DNA of 64,000 nucleotides from Magnolia sinica (lineage: Eukaryota > Streptophyta > Magnoliopsida > Magnoliales > Magnoliaceae). The notes beneath the pieces were generated by a model. That model was given only the letters and a program-made list of their open reading frames with translations, was not told the origin of the DNA and made no database searches. Positions 49,901 through 56,577 of the stretch are shown piece after piece. A program made the translations under genes and the position numbers. The stretch is from the NCBI RefSeq assembly GCF_029962835.1, contig NC_080589.1, positions 22,643,586 to 22,707,585 of the forward strand, in the 5' to 3' direction. The number at the start of each line of letters is the position of its first letter. The stretch's first letter is position 1.

Positions 49901-50385
49901 CAGTATATTTTTCTGAGAAAGGCCTGCAGTTGGATCCAGCAATTACAACCAGTCAAGGTTGATTAATGAGAAACGCAGAAACTATCATAACAGGTGCATT
50001 TTAAGGAAGACAGTTTGAAAGATATGACAATAATATGTATGAATGGCTATAAACAGAGATGTTTAAACAAGTTGATTCAAATGACCTCATCAATCAGATT
50101 CGAATTAAATTGAGATTACTGTACTGACTCAGACAACAAGTTCTGAAGGTAGCAAGTTCGGAGGGTGCAGTACCTTCCAATAAGTGCATTCAACAGTGCG
50201 GACTTTCCAGCATTTTTAGGTCCAAATACATAGCACTGTAAAACATTTCTCTGTGACTGTTGCCGCTTGCAATCTAAACGACGCCTCCTAGTTATATGGA
50301 ATGCGGAAGCCGGATCCCCACTGTATCCAATGTAGATCAAATTTGCTAAACTGCTAGCTGGCTCTACTAGTGTCATAAGGGTCCA
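17476..50385 (-). CDS. MIRO1: Mitochondrial Rho GTPase (MIRO), C-terminal 269 residues, six exons
   Basis: MIRO is a tail-anchored GTPase of the outer mitochondrial membrane with two GTPase domains flanking two EF-hands; in plants it is needed for mitochondrial shape and movement. The visible exons are 50174-50385, 49854-49923, 45763-45878, 37284-37434, 22654-22840 and 17476-17549 (810 coding bases with the stop). Counting from the first visible residue, the second GTPase domain has its P-loop G-P-K-N-A-G-K-S at 55-62, a T-K-G-D motif at 167-170 and S-M-K at 197-199, and a hydrophobic anchor at about 247-263 followed by the short basic tail RKNIPS. All introns are GT-AG and phases agree. From memory of Arabidopsis MIRO1 (about 648 residues) the missing part is the first GTPase domain and both EF-hands, upstream beyond 64000. 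There is no lesion, so the gene looks functional despite introns of 0.25, 4.0, 8.3, 14.4 and 5.1 kb. Confidence 0.95.
17550..18035. other. Intron DNA with a MITE-like fragment
   Basis: This intron stretch shows no exon. At about 17865-18010 'gggcttgtttggatttgtgg' followed by 'gaaaatggtgaaggaaaa' is closely related to 24690-24870, so both are copies of one short dispersed element with a ggg(c/t).tgt(t/c)tgga start. Confidence 0.55.
18036..18625. repeat. Degenerate 'ggcacatgtgg' minisatellite
   Basis: Imperfect units of 35-60 bases combine 'ggcacatgtg(g)', 'ggtgcttgaag' and 'agatgga(c/t)(a/g)(a/g)tgg'. The same material lies at 28368-28442 and 29986-30245, where a copia element splits it. Cys/His-rich ORFs on the minus strand are reading artefacts. 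Confidence 0.75.
18668..18790. repeat. Perfect 38-bp tandem repeat, three copies
   Basis: Units start at 18668, 18706 and 18744 (gaggaaggtaaataaagtta...), with a fourth partial unit from 18782. The three full copies show no difference, suggesting recent origin. Confidence 0.9.
18791..20860. other. Intron DNA without recognised features
   Basis: I see no exon or intact element. It holds an A-run near 19891 and a purine-rich stretch at 20268-20320. Short ORFs lack domains. Confidence 0.4.
20861..21720 (+). mobile_element. Ty3/gypsy LTR-type fragment
   Basis: The segment around 21455-21640 ('gagtggctacatgaacgcac', 'cgagtgtcgaatacca', 'ctgtgtctcccactgtg') matches the LTR block at 5040-5340. It contains an internal duplication of about 53 bp ('cggggttggttggaaagagg' at 21521 and 21568). 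The flanking 'cttgatgcatgacttgg' region is also LTR-like. No coding remains. Confidence 0.55.
21721..22653. other. Intron DNA without recognised features
   Basis: AT-rich DNA with a T-run at 22328-22342. A copy of a short duplicated phrase ('ccttgatccaagtcc' and 'ccttgatccatgtcc') lies at about 22150-22215. No gene is seen. Confidence 0.4.
22654..22840 (-). CDS. MIRO1: MIRO exon: end of GTPase II
   Basis: This 187-base exon follows acceptor atatttcgtag, with donor GTATGA. It begins VCHVMGIQAPIPVSMKLGDS and continues through 'IPETEAGKNRKQYRLLVNRS' to LMFVS plus one base. From memory the family usually has Q-D where this copy has H-V just before MGI; the rest fits well. It lies 14.4 kb from the previous exon. 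Confidence 0.94.
23027..23727. mobile_element. PIF/Harbinger-type MITE carrying a dispersed-repeat core
   Basis: Ends are GGGCCTGTTTGATTTTCC and GGAAAACCAAACAGGCCC, a terminal inverted repeat typical of Tourist-like elements. The flanking three bases are ATA on both sides. The second copy at 37600 has the classic TTA duplication. The interior (23165-23600) is a copy of the gtgggacccacc foldback repeat. No transposase. Confidence 0.75.
23728..24886. other. Intron DNA with a short dispersed-element fragment
   Basis: A 113-codon plus-strand ORF at 24463-24804 has no recognisable domain and overlaps the repeat fragment at 24690-24870 (related to 17865-18010), so I treat it as chance. An A-run of about 23 lies at 24216-24238. 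Confidence 0.45.
24887..24962. repeat. (TA)n(GA)n microsatellite at left edge of palindrome
   Basis: TA dinucleotides run to 24914 and GA dinucleotides to 24962, directly abutting the palindrome's first base. The right edge of the palindrome abuts a (TA)n tract. Confidence 0.9.
24963..28282. mobile_element. 3.3-kb near-perfect palindrome (foldback element)
   Basis: The arms are 24963-27033 and 27044-28282, with a 10-base spacer. Outer ends read ggaatgctcacc and ggtgagcattcc. The inner arm (gaggacgcggattgcgtcct at 27014) is exactly complementary to 27044-27063. After removing a MITE and its extra target copy from the left arm, the arms are about 1267 and 1239 bases and match at high identity throughout. 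Each arm contains two units of the dispersed gtgggacccacc repeat. It sits in an intron, so the pre-mRNA could fold into a hairpin of more than 1.2 kb. No transposase is present; superfamily unknown. Confidence 0.9.
25205..26000. mobile_element. hAT-type MITE inserted in the left palindrome arm
   Basis: It begins CAGTGTTCGAATTATC and ends ...cttccaacactg, with identical 8-bp duplications GTGGTGAT at 25197-25204 and 26001-26008. The opposite palindrome arm has the single-copy target (near 28048), so the empty site is preserved in the same molecule. Related copies are at 36027, 38477 and 51807. The interior is rich in 'atatcg' words and has no transposase. Confidence 0.92.
28283..28357. repeat. 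(TA)n microsatellite at right edge of palindrome
   Basis: About 37 TA units directly follow the palindrome's last base. The Tyr/Ile-repeat ORF over it is spurious. Confidence 0.92.
28368..28442. repeat. 'ggcacatgtgg' minisatellite, left of copia insertion
   Basis: It shares 'cacatggcacatgtgg' and 'atgcttgaagatagata' with 18036-18625. It continues at 29986 on the other side of the copia element. Confidence 0.65.
28443..29850 (+). pseudogene. Ty1/copia reverse transcriptase-RNase H, 5'-truncated and broken
   Basis: Coding starts mid-RT with W-V-Y-T-I-N-Y-H-P-D, then 'IERFKALLVTKGYT', 'FSPVAKLNFIQVLLSIAA', 'LDIKNTFLHGDLAEDVFM', and the catalytic YVDD at 28891-28902. RNase H follows at 29270-29790 with DDANWAS, SAESEYKA and the terminal 'HVADIFTKA'. 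Frameshifts and stops occur, e.g. TAG after 'KGYT', TAG after 'KSKK', and a shift near 28730. Gag, protease, integrase and the 5' LTR are absent. It cannot encode a working enzyme. Confidence 0.9.
29851..29980 (+). mobile_element. 130-bp 3' LTR of the copia element
   Basis: The purine tract tgagggggag (29841-29850) is followed by TGTTAGAAAG, and the LTR ends GATTGTTAACA, giving complementary TGTTA/TAACA termini. A 'tattaatataaatagtgg' promoter-like stretch lies in its middle. This is very short for an LTR. Confidence 0.8.
29986..30245. repeat. 'ggcacatgtgg' minisatellite, right of copia insertion
   Basis: It has the same unit words as 18036-18625 and 28368-28442 (ggcacatgtggcaca, aggtgcttgaagg, ggcacattcat). 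Confidence 0.7.
30250..30515 (+). mobile_element. LINE 3'-end-like fragment, plus strand
   Basis: The T/G-rich stretch 'tctaggttttgggttcagct', 'ttgctttaataatattttt' and a terminal A-run (about 30500-30507) resembles plant L1 3' untranslated ends, 5'-truncated. It is opposite in orientation to the LINE at 30690-36015. Identification is by style only. Confidence 0.4.
30690..32740 (-). pseudogene. LINE ORF2 (endonuclease-reverse transcriptase), disrupted
   Basis: The endonuclease start is seen as 'LDKRGQLKEVCKKYKIQILA' then 'LQETKMF' near 32600-32720. Its end is seen as 'LPQTTLDHCLILLKVKED' and 'GPKPFRFELAWME' near 32310-32420. The RT has 'TSGPDGFP' near 31430, 'FIVLIPKKEGAVSFGDYRPI', 'KILAKVLASR', 'QSAFI..RQILD' and GLRQGDPLSPILF near 30870. 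Internal losses remove part of the endonuclease. A 36-bp local duplication ('tggtcttctgcagatagaga' twice) lies at about 32047-32108. The catalytic A/FADD box is not preserved. Confidence 0.85.
31732..31940 (-). mobile_element. SINE-like retroposon with 13-bp target duplication
   Basis: The insert of 209 bp is flanked by identical gtatttctgtcac copies at 31719-31731 and 31941-31953. The T-run at its left edge is the poly-A tail of a minus-strand retroposon. Removing insert and one copy rejoins the LINE ORF2. I cannot assign it to a named SINE family; a 5'-truncated LINE tail is the alternative. Confidence 0.8.
32740..36000 (-). pseudogene. LINE ORF1 (RRM-like RNA-binding protein), disrupted
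   Basis: The start region encodes 'KGKQKFEAIAGNLLG' and 'DGWTTISRKKRF'. Then an RRM-like fold carries 'GFPFIRMQTEEELGRAVREI' and 'DGRTLVVQRA', as in plant L1 ORF1 proteins. After the MITE at 34465-35204 it resumes around 34441 ('NPLGEVKLWVLLRTDADVY'), a segment typical of these proteins, and ends in a basic tail (KQKAREISRQKFKPKFPRAG, stop near 32821). Several frameshifts and stops separate the pieces. Confidence 0.75.
34465..35204. mobile_element. hAT-type MITE inserted in LINE ORF1
   Basis: It starts CACTGTTTTAAATATCGACG and ends ...gatatttcgaacactg, flanked by identical GTCGGAAT copies at 34457-34464 and 35205-35212. A longer relative is at 39414-40414, and parts of its interior recur at 52690-53560. 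No transposase. Confidence 0.9.
36016..36155. mobile_element. Fragment of the CAGTGTTCGAA hAT MITE family
   Basis: The words 'gtcgatacctggaatttctg', 'tcagtatcgctgagccggag' and the end '...actttgaacaatg' match the termini of the elements at 25205, 38477 and 51807. Most of the interior is deleted and no flanking duplication is seen. Confidence 0.65.
36156..37283. other. Intron DNA without recognised features
   Basis: AT-rich DNA next to the MIRO exon at 37284. No repeat family or coding frame was recognised. Confidence 0.4.
37284..37434 (-). CDS. MIRO1: MIRO exon: GTPase II with T-K-G-D motif
   Basis: This 151-base exon follows acceptor catttgcag, with donor GTATGT. It completes the split serine, then reads SDENSWRKSMELLVDVASHG, EVTGFGMPCLVVPTKGDLDP and SPMAVQDSTR. 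TKGD fits the guanine-specificity (N/T)KxD motif. Confidence 0.95.
37600..38169. mobile_element. PIF/Harbinger (Tourist-like) MITE with TTA duplication
   Basis: Ends are GGGCCTGTTTGATTTTC and GAAAAACAAACAGGCCC, flanked by TTA at 37597-37599 and 38170-38172. TTA is the superfamily's typical 3-bp target. The interior (about 37735-38040) is again a dispersed gtgggacccacc repeat, as in the copy at 23027. Confidence 0.88.
38477..39018. mobile_element. hAT-type MITE, CAGTGTTCGAA family
   Basis: Starts CATTGTTCGTATCCCTG and ends ...acttcaaacgatg, flanked by GATGCACC at 38469-38476 and 39019-39026 (exact 8-bp match). It is a shorter deletion variant of the element at 25205. Confidence 0.85.
39414..40414. 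mobile_element. hAT-type MITE nested in the left end of a hAT element
   Basis: About 1 kb with ends aaatgtgttaaatattgacg and ...gatatttcgaacattg, a longer relative of 34465-35204. The flanking bases are GCATATAG (39406-39413) and GCGTATAG (40415-40422), a one-mismatch 8-bp duplication. The interior includes two copies of 'caattgagactaatttcgaa' (39729 and 40035). Confidence 0.8.
41370..41535. repeat. 'gtagtgtagtgtgtac' minisatellite
   Basis: Units of 'tgt(a/c)gtgtagtgtgta' recur about six times, interspersed with 'caactgt' words. The Thr/His-rich minus-strand ORF is a by-product. Confidence 0.7.
41630..42965 (+). pseudogene. hAT transposase remnants: BED finger and C-terminus
   Basis: A BED-finger pattern reads 'FAWKYVAKYPQG', C-x2-C ('YAFCKFCG') and 'GGMTRLKEHLARAHNGIKPC' at about 41640-41845, with a stop and frameshift inside. 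Farther on, 'NMKLRERSTKRRAAMDPILV' and 'HIASDDEWIAEKEDHILPIP' (42250-42390) match the segment after the hAT dimerisation domain, and an Asp-rich tail ends at 42957. DUF659 and the catalytic core are absent. A short retroposon tail (about 42480-42571, ending in an A-run) interrupts it. Confidence 0.75.
43344..43935. other. Intron DNA without recognised features
   Basis: It holds a duplicated phrase 'aaaggataaagttgtagatg' (43435 and 43477) and short ORFs without domains. Confidence 0.45.
43936..45420 (-). mobile_element. Ty3/gypsy LTR fragment, minus strand
   Basis: It begins TGTCATGCCCCGAACTTGGG, the complement of an LTR 3' end. Sequence to about 44370 aligns with 1-360 (tccgatcctgagatcctaaa, 'atatccactaatata', 'agcatcacctg'). 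The rest (pyrimidine-rich tract 44880-45070, 'gaggcccacgtgcg' near 45296) is LTR-like in style, but its membership is inferred. A gtgggacccac repeat piece lies near 44557. Confidence 0.6.
45592..45636. repeat. (GA)n microsatellite
   Basis: About 22 GA units lie 127 bases from the MIRO exon at 45763, on the downstream (intron) side. Confidence 0.9.
45763..45878 (-). CDS. MIRO1: MIRO exon: GTPase II core
   Basis: This 116-base exon follows a T-rich tract ending tgtccgtgaag, with donor GTATTT. It encodes GSKKKTLVMREVPEDGVKKL then LSSKESLAACDIAVFVYD and two bases of a serine codon. The 'SKESLAACD(I/V)AVFVYD' segment is a MIRO hallmark. Confidence 0.95.
46093..46990. mobile_element. hAT-type MITE with 'gcatatgcgatcgcatatg' termini
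   Basis: Ends CATTGTTGTC and GACAACATTG, flanked by ATCACAAG (46085-46092) and ATCAAAAG (46991-46998), a one-mismatch 8-bp duplication. The subterminal regions repeat 'catatgcgatcgcatatg', a self-complementary word. A (CT)n lies at 46426-46462 and (TA)n tracts at about 46740-46795 and 46885-46925. No transposase. Confidence 0.78.
46661..46865. repeat. 131-bp tandem duplication containing (TA)n
   Basis: 'tattttaaatgtgtaaaatt' begins at 46661 and again at 46792, and the two copies are identical for about 68 bases before entering TA tracts. It lies inside the MITE at 46093-46990. Confidence 0.85.
46999..49853. repeat. MIRO intron DNA with a 101-bp tandem duplication
   Basis: Copies of 'tca(t/c)gtttcctgc(g/a)at(t)' start at 47421 and 47522, about 90% alike over 95 bases, each ending with 'cttgtgtggaacccacat'. 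The remainder, to the exon at 49854, has no recognised element or exon; around 48190-48480 there are faint relics of the dispersed repeat. Confidence 0.6.
49854..49923 (-). CDS. MIRO1: MIRO exon: switch region of GTPase II
   Basis: This 70-base exon lies between acceptor ccaactgcag and donor GTAGGT. Its first base completes the split arginine codon, then it reads PFSEKYTATTSERFAVNVVE and LPG. It is too short to stand out as an ORF and was placed by phase and family similarity. The intron between it and the preceding exon is only 250 bases, the sole compact intron in the window. Confidence 0.95.
50174..50385 (-). CDS. MIRO1: MIRO exon: end of EF-hand region linker and P-loop of GTPase II
   Basis: The exon follows the acceptor tgtttgcag and ends at the donor GTACTG, leaving two bases of an arginine codon. 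It encodes WTLMTLVEPASSLANLIYIG, an RRRRLD basic stretch, then VLQCYVFGPKNAGKSALLNA and LIG. The G-x4-GKS loop is intact. The phase (70 codons plus 2 bases) fits the next exon exactly. The ORF continues upstream to an ATG, but that part is intron. Confidence 0.95.
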
Positions 50386-50442
50386 CTGCAAACACAGGCA
50401 TGTTCTCAGGTCTGAAATGCGCAGGTAGCTTGAATAGAACAC

Positions 50443-50562
50443 AACTATGTCAAGTCAAAACTTTATTGAATTGGATATCAGGTCATCAACAATCAAAGTC
50501 CAAACTATGTCAAAACAAGACTTTATTGAATTGGATGTCAGGTCATCAAACAATCAAAGCCC
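50443..50562. repeat. 60-bp tandem duplication just upstream of a MIRO exon
   Basis: Two copies of 'aactatgtcaa..caa.actt' through 'ggtcatcaa.caatcaaag' start at 50443 and 50503. They lie about 60 bases from the acceptor of exon 50174-50385, on the intron side. Confidence 0.85.
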
Positions 50563-50908
50563 GTGAAGGGATCCATGACCATGACTACACACCAGCAGGT
50601 TCCTTATTGATTTCAATGCTTTCCAAACAGTATCAGACCAGGTCTCTTCTTTCAAGGTGACATGGAATCGTAGGCTCCACATCATCAGGTCCTGTCAGAA
50701 TCTAAGTTATTTTCCACAAACAGAACCTAAGAATTGCATTCAAGTATGTGGAAAATTACAAGACACACAATGGAGCCAAGGAAAGCCTGTTGCTAGAAAA
50801 AAGTAAAAGGCCATAAAATGCCACTATTTAGGAGTCATCTGAGGCCTTTCATGAATGAAATAATTTTATTGGAAAAAAAGGGCCACACACATGACACAGC
50901 CTCTGTTT

Positions 50909-51240
50909 TTTTTTTTTTTTTAAAGGTCAGTATCACAAACATTCCTTACTAGATTCCATCTTAATGCCTCTCAACAATATTCACAGTGATCACTTTCCAA
51001 CCCTTCTCTAGCCAAACGGTCAGCCACAGCATTGGCTGAATGATCCACACGTAGTATAGAGAGGTCAAGAGCTCGCATAAATCAATTGCTTCCTCAACTA
51101 TATTCACCAGACCCCATGGGCAGGTGCCTGAAGTGAGCCAACTTAGCGCAACCTTAGAATCCCTTTCAATGATGACTGACCTGGGTGGGATTACGCATGG
51201 ATATGGGCTTTATTTCTTGAACCATTGCTGCATCTATGGC
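50909..51240 (-). pseudogene. 5'-truncated LINE 3' end with RNase H remnant
   Basis: The minus strand encodes 'VIIERDSKVA', 'WLTSGTCPWGLVNIVEEAID' and, after a frame change, 'RVDHSANAVADRLAREGLES', ending soon after. This matches the RNase H domain found at the end of plant LINE ORF2 and related elements. A T-run at 50910-50925 is the poly-A tail of the minus-strand element. Frameshifts make it non-functional. Confidence 0.75.
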
Positions 51241-51364
51241 AAAATAATAATGGACTCTTAAACTAATAATTTTTAGTCAAGCAACAACTAGAAGATACCA
51301 TCAACAAATGTAGACTTGTAGAGTGCCCACTTTAGATGTTAGTCCTAATGTTTGTACAACCCAT

Positions 51365-51806
51365 GTTTTCAGTATCACCGATATCAGCCGATATATTGAT
51401 TATCGCAAGTTGGTAATAGGACATCCTACTGTAATATCTAAAATAACTGGTGTCGCAGATAATATCATGCGATATCACAATATATCAAAAATATTGCACG
51501 TGCCCCTTTATATTTTTGCAATATATCGACATTGGCATCAATACATCACCGATATCACACAGTTATCCAAGGCAGCGCACCCCCTTCTCAAAAAATCCAA
51601 AAAAAAAAAAGAAGTCTTTAATTTCCAAAATCCCTTTTTCCATATCATTCTATATTGATTTCAGCCAGTCTATGATAGATTGTTGGAAGGAAAACTTCCA
51701 CATTTGGGAGAAATTGTGATTGGAGGCTTCATGGGGCTGGTTCCAATACGGTGAGTACTTTTGAGTTTTGATTCGTATTTTTCTCGTGTTTTTAGGTTGT
51801 ATTCAG
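51365..51806. other. 'cgatatcagccgatat'-rich intron segment
   Basis: It shares the 'atcaccgatatcagccgata' start with the MITEs at 34465 and 39414 but diverges soon after. It may be the left end of a related, larger element whose right parts lie at 52690 onward. Confidence 0.4.
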
Positions 51807-51981
51807 CAGTGTTCGAAGTATGGGTATCGCTACAAGTTTCACTGGCTGGGGATACGGAAACAATATCGATATCGCCAATAATATCGTAGATAACTAGAAA
51901 TGTGGGGAAACATAGGAAAAAACAGTGGAATTTTCAGCAAAACTTTAGGAGATGTTAAAATGTACATATTTGCATATTTAG

Positions 51982-52037
<56 letters not shown>

Positions 52038-52680
52038 AAAAGAATGCATACATAACAAGTTTCCATTTAATGGGACCTTAAAAGCATGTGTTGTTCTAAG
52101 AAATCAGTCCAACCATCTCATCCGGCCTATTTAACCATCCGACCTTCCATATGTCGATATTGCAAAATATCAACAACACATGATATTTCATGAAAGAAAT
52201 CATCAACAATTGGAAAAGAAACAAAAGATCGTGGTCTCAATATCGCGCATGTTGCGATATCAATAATATTGAGATATTATCAACATTATCAATGACAAAT
52301 TGAACACTACATAGAACCATGTACCCATGAAAAAAAATGAAATAAAATTTTTTCTAATAAACAAACTTTCGATGATATCAATATGTGGGCAATGTTATTG
52401 AAATATCGTCGACACACTTACGATACAAGCATTACCTAGATTTTACATGGTAAAAAATATTGGCGATATTGATGCATTGGCAATACAAGCGACGCCCAGA
52501 ATTTACGTAGTTGAAAATATTGGCGATTACATTGGCGATATTGATACGTTAGTGATACTAAGTGATACATTGCTAATACCTGAAATTTTCGATACTACCA
52601 GCGTTATCGGTATCGCTACCAGTGTTATCGATATCGCTAAGCTGGAGAAAAAGATAATATCAGAGATAATTCAAACATTG
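51807..52680. mobile_element. hAT-type MITE, CAGTGTTCGAA family, inverted orientation
   Basis: Starts CAGTGTTCGAAGTATGGG and ends ...gataattcaaacattg. Read in reverse it matches 25205-26000 along most of its length. It carries (TA)n(CA)n at about 51978-52036. The flanking octamers (GTATTCAG and GTAAACAA) match poorly, so the duplication has decayed or a rearrangement occurred. Confidence 0.75.
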
Positions 52681-52689
52681 GTAAACAAT

Positions 52690-53560
52690 AAGAAATAGTT
52701 ACAAATGCACGATTCTTCATGTTATGCATGAAAAATTAAGGATTTGAAGTTTCAATTTCAAGATTTAGAGCAAGTGGCCGATTTGGGGGAAATTGGGGAG
52801 AAAAATCAAAATTTCCCCAATTTCTCCCAAATTGGTTGCAATCTTAGTGTCTAGACATAAAATCAAATATGTATCAAACCTGATATGGCAACTCTTGGTA
52901 ATTTGGGGACTTAGAAAAAAAAATGTTTAATTTTATTTTATTTTCAAAATTACACTTCTATCAACAGTTAATTGGCCCTGATTTCAGTGAAGTGTTTGAT
53001 GAAATCATCATCAAATACACTCTAATTTTGGAATTTGAGGGTGGGTAGGCAGATTTGGGGGAAATTTCAAATAATTTCTTCCAATCAGATGCAATCTGTG
53101 TCCAAACACAACATCAAACATGTATCAAACCTAATATGGTGATTCTTGGTAATTTGAGGATTTTCCGAAAAAAAATTAATCAAAAATGTTAACAATTTTT
53201 TTTTTTTTTCGAAATTCCACCTCTATCAGCAGTAAATTGGCCCCAATTTCAAAATATTTAAGAGTGTTTGATGCAATCATCATCACATACACTTTAATTT
53301 TAGGATTTAGGGGAAAGATGGGACGATTTATGGAAAATTGTGGAAAATGAAAAATTCGAAATTCCCCCAAATTTTCTCAAATCAATTGCAATCTTAGTGT
53401 CCAAATATGTATGTAACTTCATCTACACATTATTGCTAGATTAGGGATCTTTTGAAAATTATAATTAATTTTTAATTAAAAATAATTACAATATGTTAAT
53501 TTATTTTTATTTTTTTTCCAAAAATTCATTTTGGTTGGTGGTTAAATTCCATTAATAATT
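52690..53560. repeat. Interior-type sequence of the cgatatc MITE/hAT family
   Basis: 'gcatgaaaaat.a.ggatttg', 'atttccccaatttctcccaa' and 'ttgatgaaatcatcatcaaa' recur from 34600-34800 and 39590-40090. Within this block a unit of about 230-260 bases recurs roughly three times ('gtgtttgatg.aatcatcatca' at about 52990 and 53265; 'ttgcaatc..agtgtc' at about 52838, 53090 and 53385). Confidence 0.6.
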
Positions 53561-53639
53561 ATGATTGTGGTACACTGCATATGCCAACATTGTGGTTTGC
53601 TTAACATCCTTTTACAAGTAGAACGTGTCGGGAGAAAAA

Positions 53640-55725
53640 GGGAGAGCCTAACATTAGATGGCATTATGAGACCCCTCTTCCCAATAATCAATTAGGTTCC
53701 CAGTACAATTTGTGTAGCCATGTAATGAAGAGTGGAGGGGTAACCCACTTAGAAGAACACTTTGTAGGAGGGTATTGAAATGTTTTAGATTGCACAAAAT
53801 GTATGAATGTGAAAGCATAGATAAATAAAGTGTTGAAAAATGGTGTGAAGATCAGAGACAAACGTTCTACACGGGAGATGGAGATTAGGGACGAGTTAGG
53901 GCGGTCAACGCACAGTCTCAAAGATGTAGTGGATTTGGATGTGGAGGATCCTAATCTTAAATGGACCTACAAGGAGCCTTTACGGGATGAGCAGGAAAGG
54001 GATTAGGGGAGGCGGTGGGAGGCAAGTAGACCCACTTTTGAGGGGTATGTGAAGAAGGTTGGTGTGGGGGGTCGAGCAGGGAGCACAGAGAGCAAGGGGT
54101 GGTAGTAAAAGAGTTGGAGGGGGAGTACTAGTCGAAGGAGTGGAGGGAGGGAGGGAGGGAGGGAGGGAGTAGAAGGGGGGTTAAGGGGGTTGAGCCGCAG
54201 CAATAGCATGCAGGTGTCGAATCTACCTTTAAATACGAGGATGTACAAAGAGGCGAGGAATGCAAAAGAAATTGAAGCAAATGTTTAATGACGGATAGAT
54301 GAGGAAATTGGGGAAGTTCATTGCAAATTTTTTTTACTTATGATCACATACCAATGAAGGCAGCGATCAACTTGCACTTCAAAAATATGATCATAGAAGT
54401 GCAGCATGAGGGTGAGGGTGTGGTGCCACCCACGCCATATGAGATAATAGGCAATTATTCAGATGAAGAGTATGCTAACATGTAACGTTACGTCGACGAG
54501 TTTCGACCATCATGGTAGATGTACGGTTGCACTATGATGTGTGACAGGTGGACCAGACCGATGAGGATGTTGGTCATAAATTTTACGGTCTATTACATGA
54601 AGTAGACGATGTTCTAAAAGTCCATAAATGCCAGTAATAAGATCAAAATCTCAGATTACATCTATGGGCTAATGCATGATGCTATGAGAAACGTTGGGAA
54701 GAAGAACATCATGCAGTTCGTTACAAACAATGAGAGCACATTTGTGAAGGTGGGAAGGAGTTATGAAGAAGTATTCCTTGTATCAAACCCCGTTCGCATC
54801 CCATTGTATAGATCTCATGCTAAAGGCGATAGGAAATAGGCCTTCGATGAAGGCTATGATTACCAATGCTCACTTGATTACAAATTTCATCTACAACTAC
54901 AACTAGTTAATGGCCAAGATGCGTGAGAGGTGTGGTGGGGATATAGAGCAGCCTGGGGCAACATGGTTTGCCACAAATTACATTGCCCTAAATAGCCTTC
55001 TAAAACACAAGGAGGGTTGCAAGAGCTTTACGACTCTAGGGAATATGCGGATTGGAATAAGAGCGGGAGGATTGATGAGTTTGTATTCAGCAATGCCTTT
55101 TAGGAACACATGCGTAGTGTGGTAGGTATTTTGGAGCCCATATTTACGGTGTTAAGGACGGTGGAGAATGAAACATCCATCGATGAGATCCTTGTTTGAG
55201 TCCATGCGGTTAATGGAAGAATCCATCAAGGCACCCCAATGTATATAAATGAGTGCATGCAATAATTGATGACTGCTAGGAAACGACTCTTGCCCACCCA
55301 CTTCATCAGTCCGATAAGTATTTACATGATTTATATTTAATTTTCTATTTGCTTCAATACTTTGAGTTATTTGCATAGCATGTATGACTCTTTTCTTATA
55401 CCAATGTGTGAATATGTGCATGTTGGGTTTCAACATAATTCTTGAATCTCTAGTACCACTACAACCATAGACTCTTTGAAGACAATAGCTTGAAGAAGGC
55501 TATGCATGAGGTTTATAAGAAGCTATTCCCCAATTGGTCGAGGAAAGCCAACTTTGGTAATAAGATAAGCATGTTCCACACTTTACTCTCTCTACATTCA
55601 TCAGAACCTTTACACTCAAAATTAATGCTAAATGCCATTAACACCCACTTTATGAGTGGGTTAAGTCAGATGTCTTAGACACATCAGATGGACGACCAGA
55701 GTCACATGCAGCAAAGAAGGCAGCG
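53640..55725 (+). pseudogene. Decayed hAT transposase (BED, DUF659 and core remnants)
   Basis: Plus-strand frames with many stops retain a BED-like finger ('SHVMKSGGVTHLEEHF' near 53712), a pre-core segment ('HDAMRNVGKKNIMQFVTNN' near 54674), the hAT core ('SHCIDLMLKAIGNRPSMKAM', 'ITNAHLITNFIYNYN') and then 'GGDIEQPGATWFATNYIALN' near 54938. The final recognisable piece is 'KKAMHEVYKKLFPNWSRKAN' near 55495. It is cut at 55732 by the next hAT element. The Cys-x2-Cys of the finger is not kept. Flanking repeats at 51365-53560 may be its 5' part. Confidence 0.8.
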
Positions 55726-56577
55726 TCACAAGCAAGGTATCGCGTATCGGTATCGGTGGGCGTAACGGTGCCCACCGTTACCTATACGGATACGGGGGCG
55801 TAACGGCCCGTAACAGTGCAATTTTATTTTTTATTTTTGCCAAAAAAAAAATGAGAAAATATGGATTAAATCCGGAATATTCTAAGTATTCCAAATATGC
55901 GTTCATTTATAAATTGGAACATATTTATGGTGGTGTAATGGTCCACTCTTTGGTGAGAAGTTTTATCGAACTATCTAATGAATTTATGAACCAGACAACC
56001 TGGATATGACTGCAAAACTCATATATTTAATTTTCTATCTACTATCAATGATAGATATATTAGAATGAATGTAATATCAAAATGTCTTACATGTGTAGGT
56101 GTTTGCAATTATTTTTCATAATTTATTCTATTATTTTTCATAATTTATTCTATATCAAGTTATTAACAATTTAACATACCTGAGGAGGAGTGTCTCTACT
56201 CTAGAGTCTATGACTCTATACTAGAGTGAGTCCAGAGACTCCAGACTTACATAAATTACAATGTTCATTCTATTTTAAAGTCTTCACTCTTCAACATGTC
56301 AAAAACTTCTCCTCCTATCCTGTTCCTATGGCTGTAACTATGATTCCTGTCCTGTGACCTGTCATCCTCAAGTCAAGAATATTATTTTAAAAAATTAGTA
56401 GTGTCTGATATACCCTCCTGCAACTTGATTAAGGATTACTTGATTAGTTGTCAGGAGAGCTATTTTGAATACAAGTTTGGCAGTGTCAAGTGTGAGCCTA
56501 CAATGCCAATAATACTGTTGCAAATACTTACCTTAATACAAATATATACTTACAATTACTGTAATAAAATACACAAG

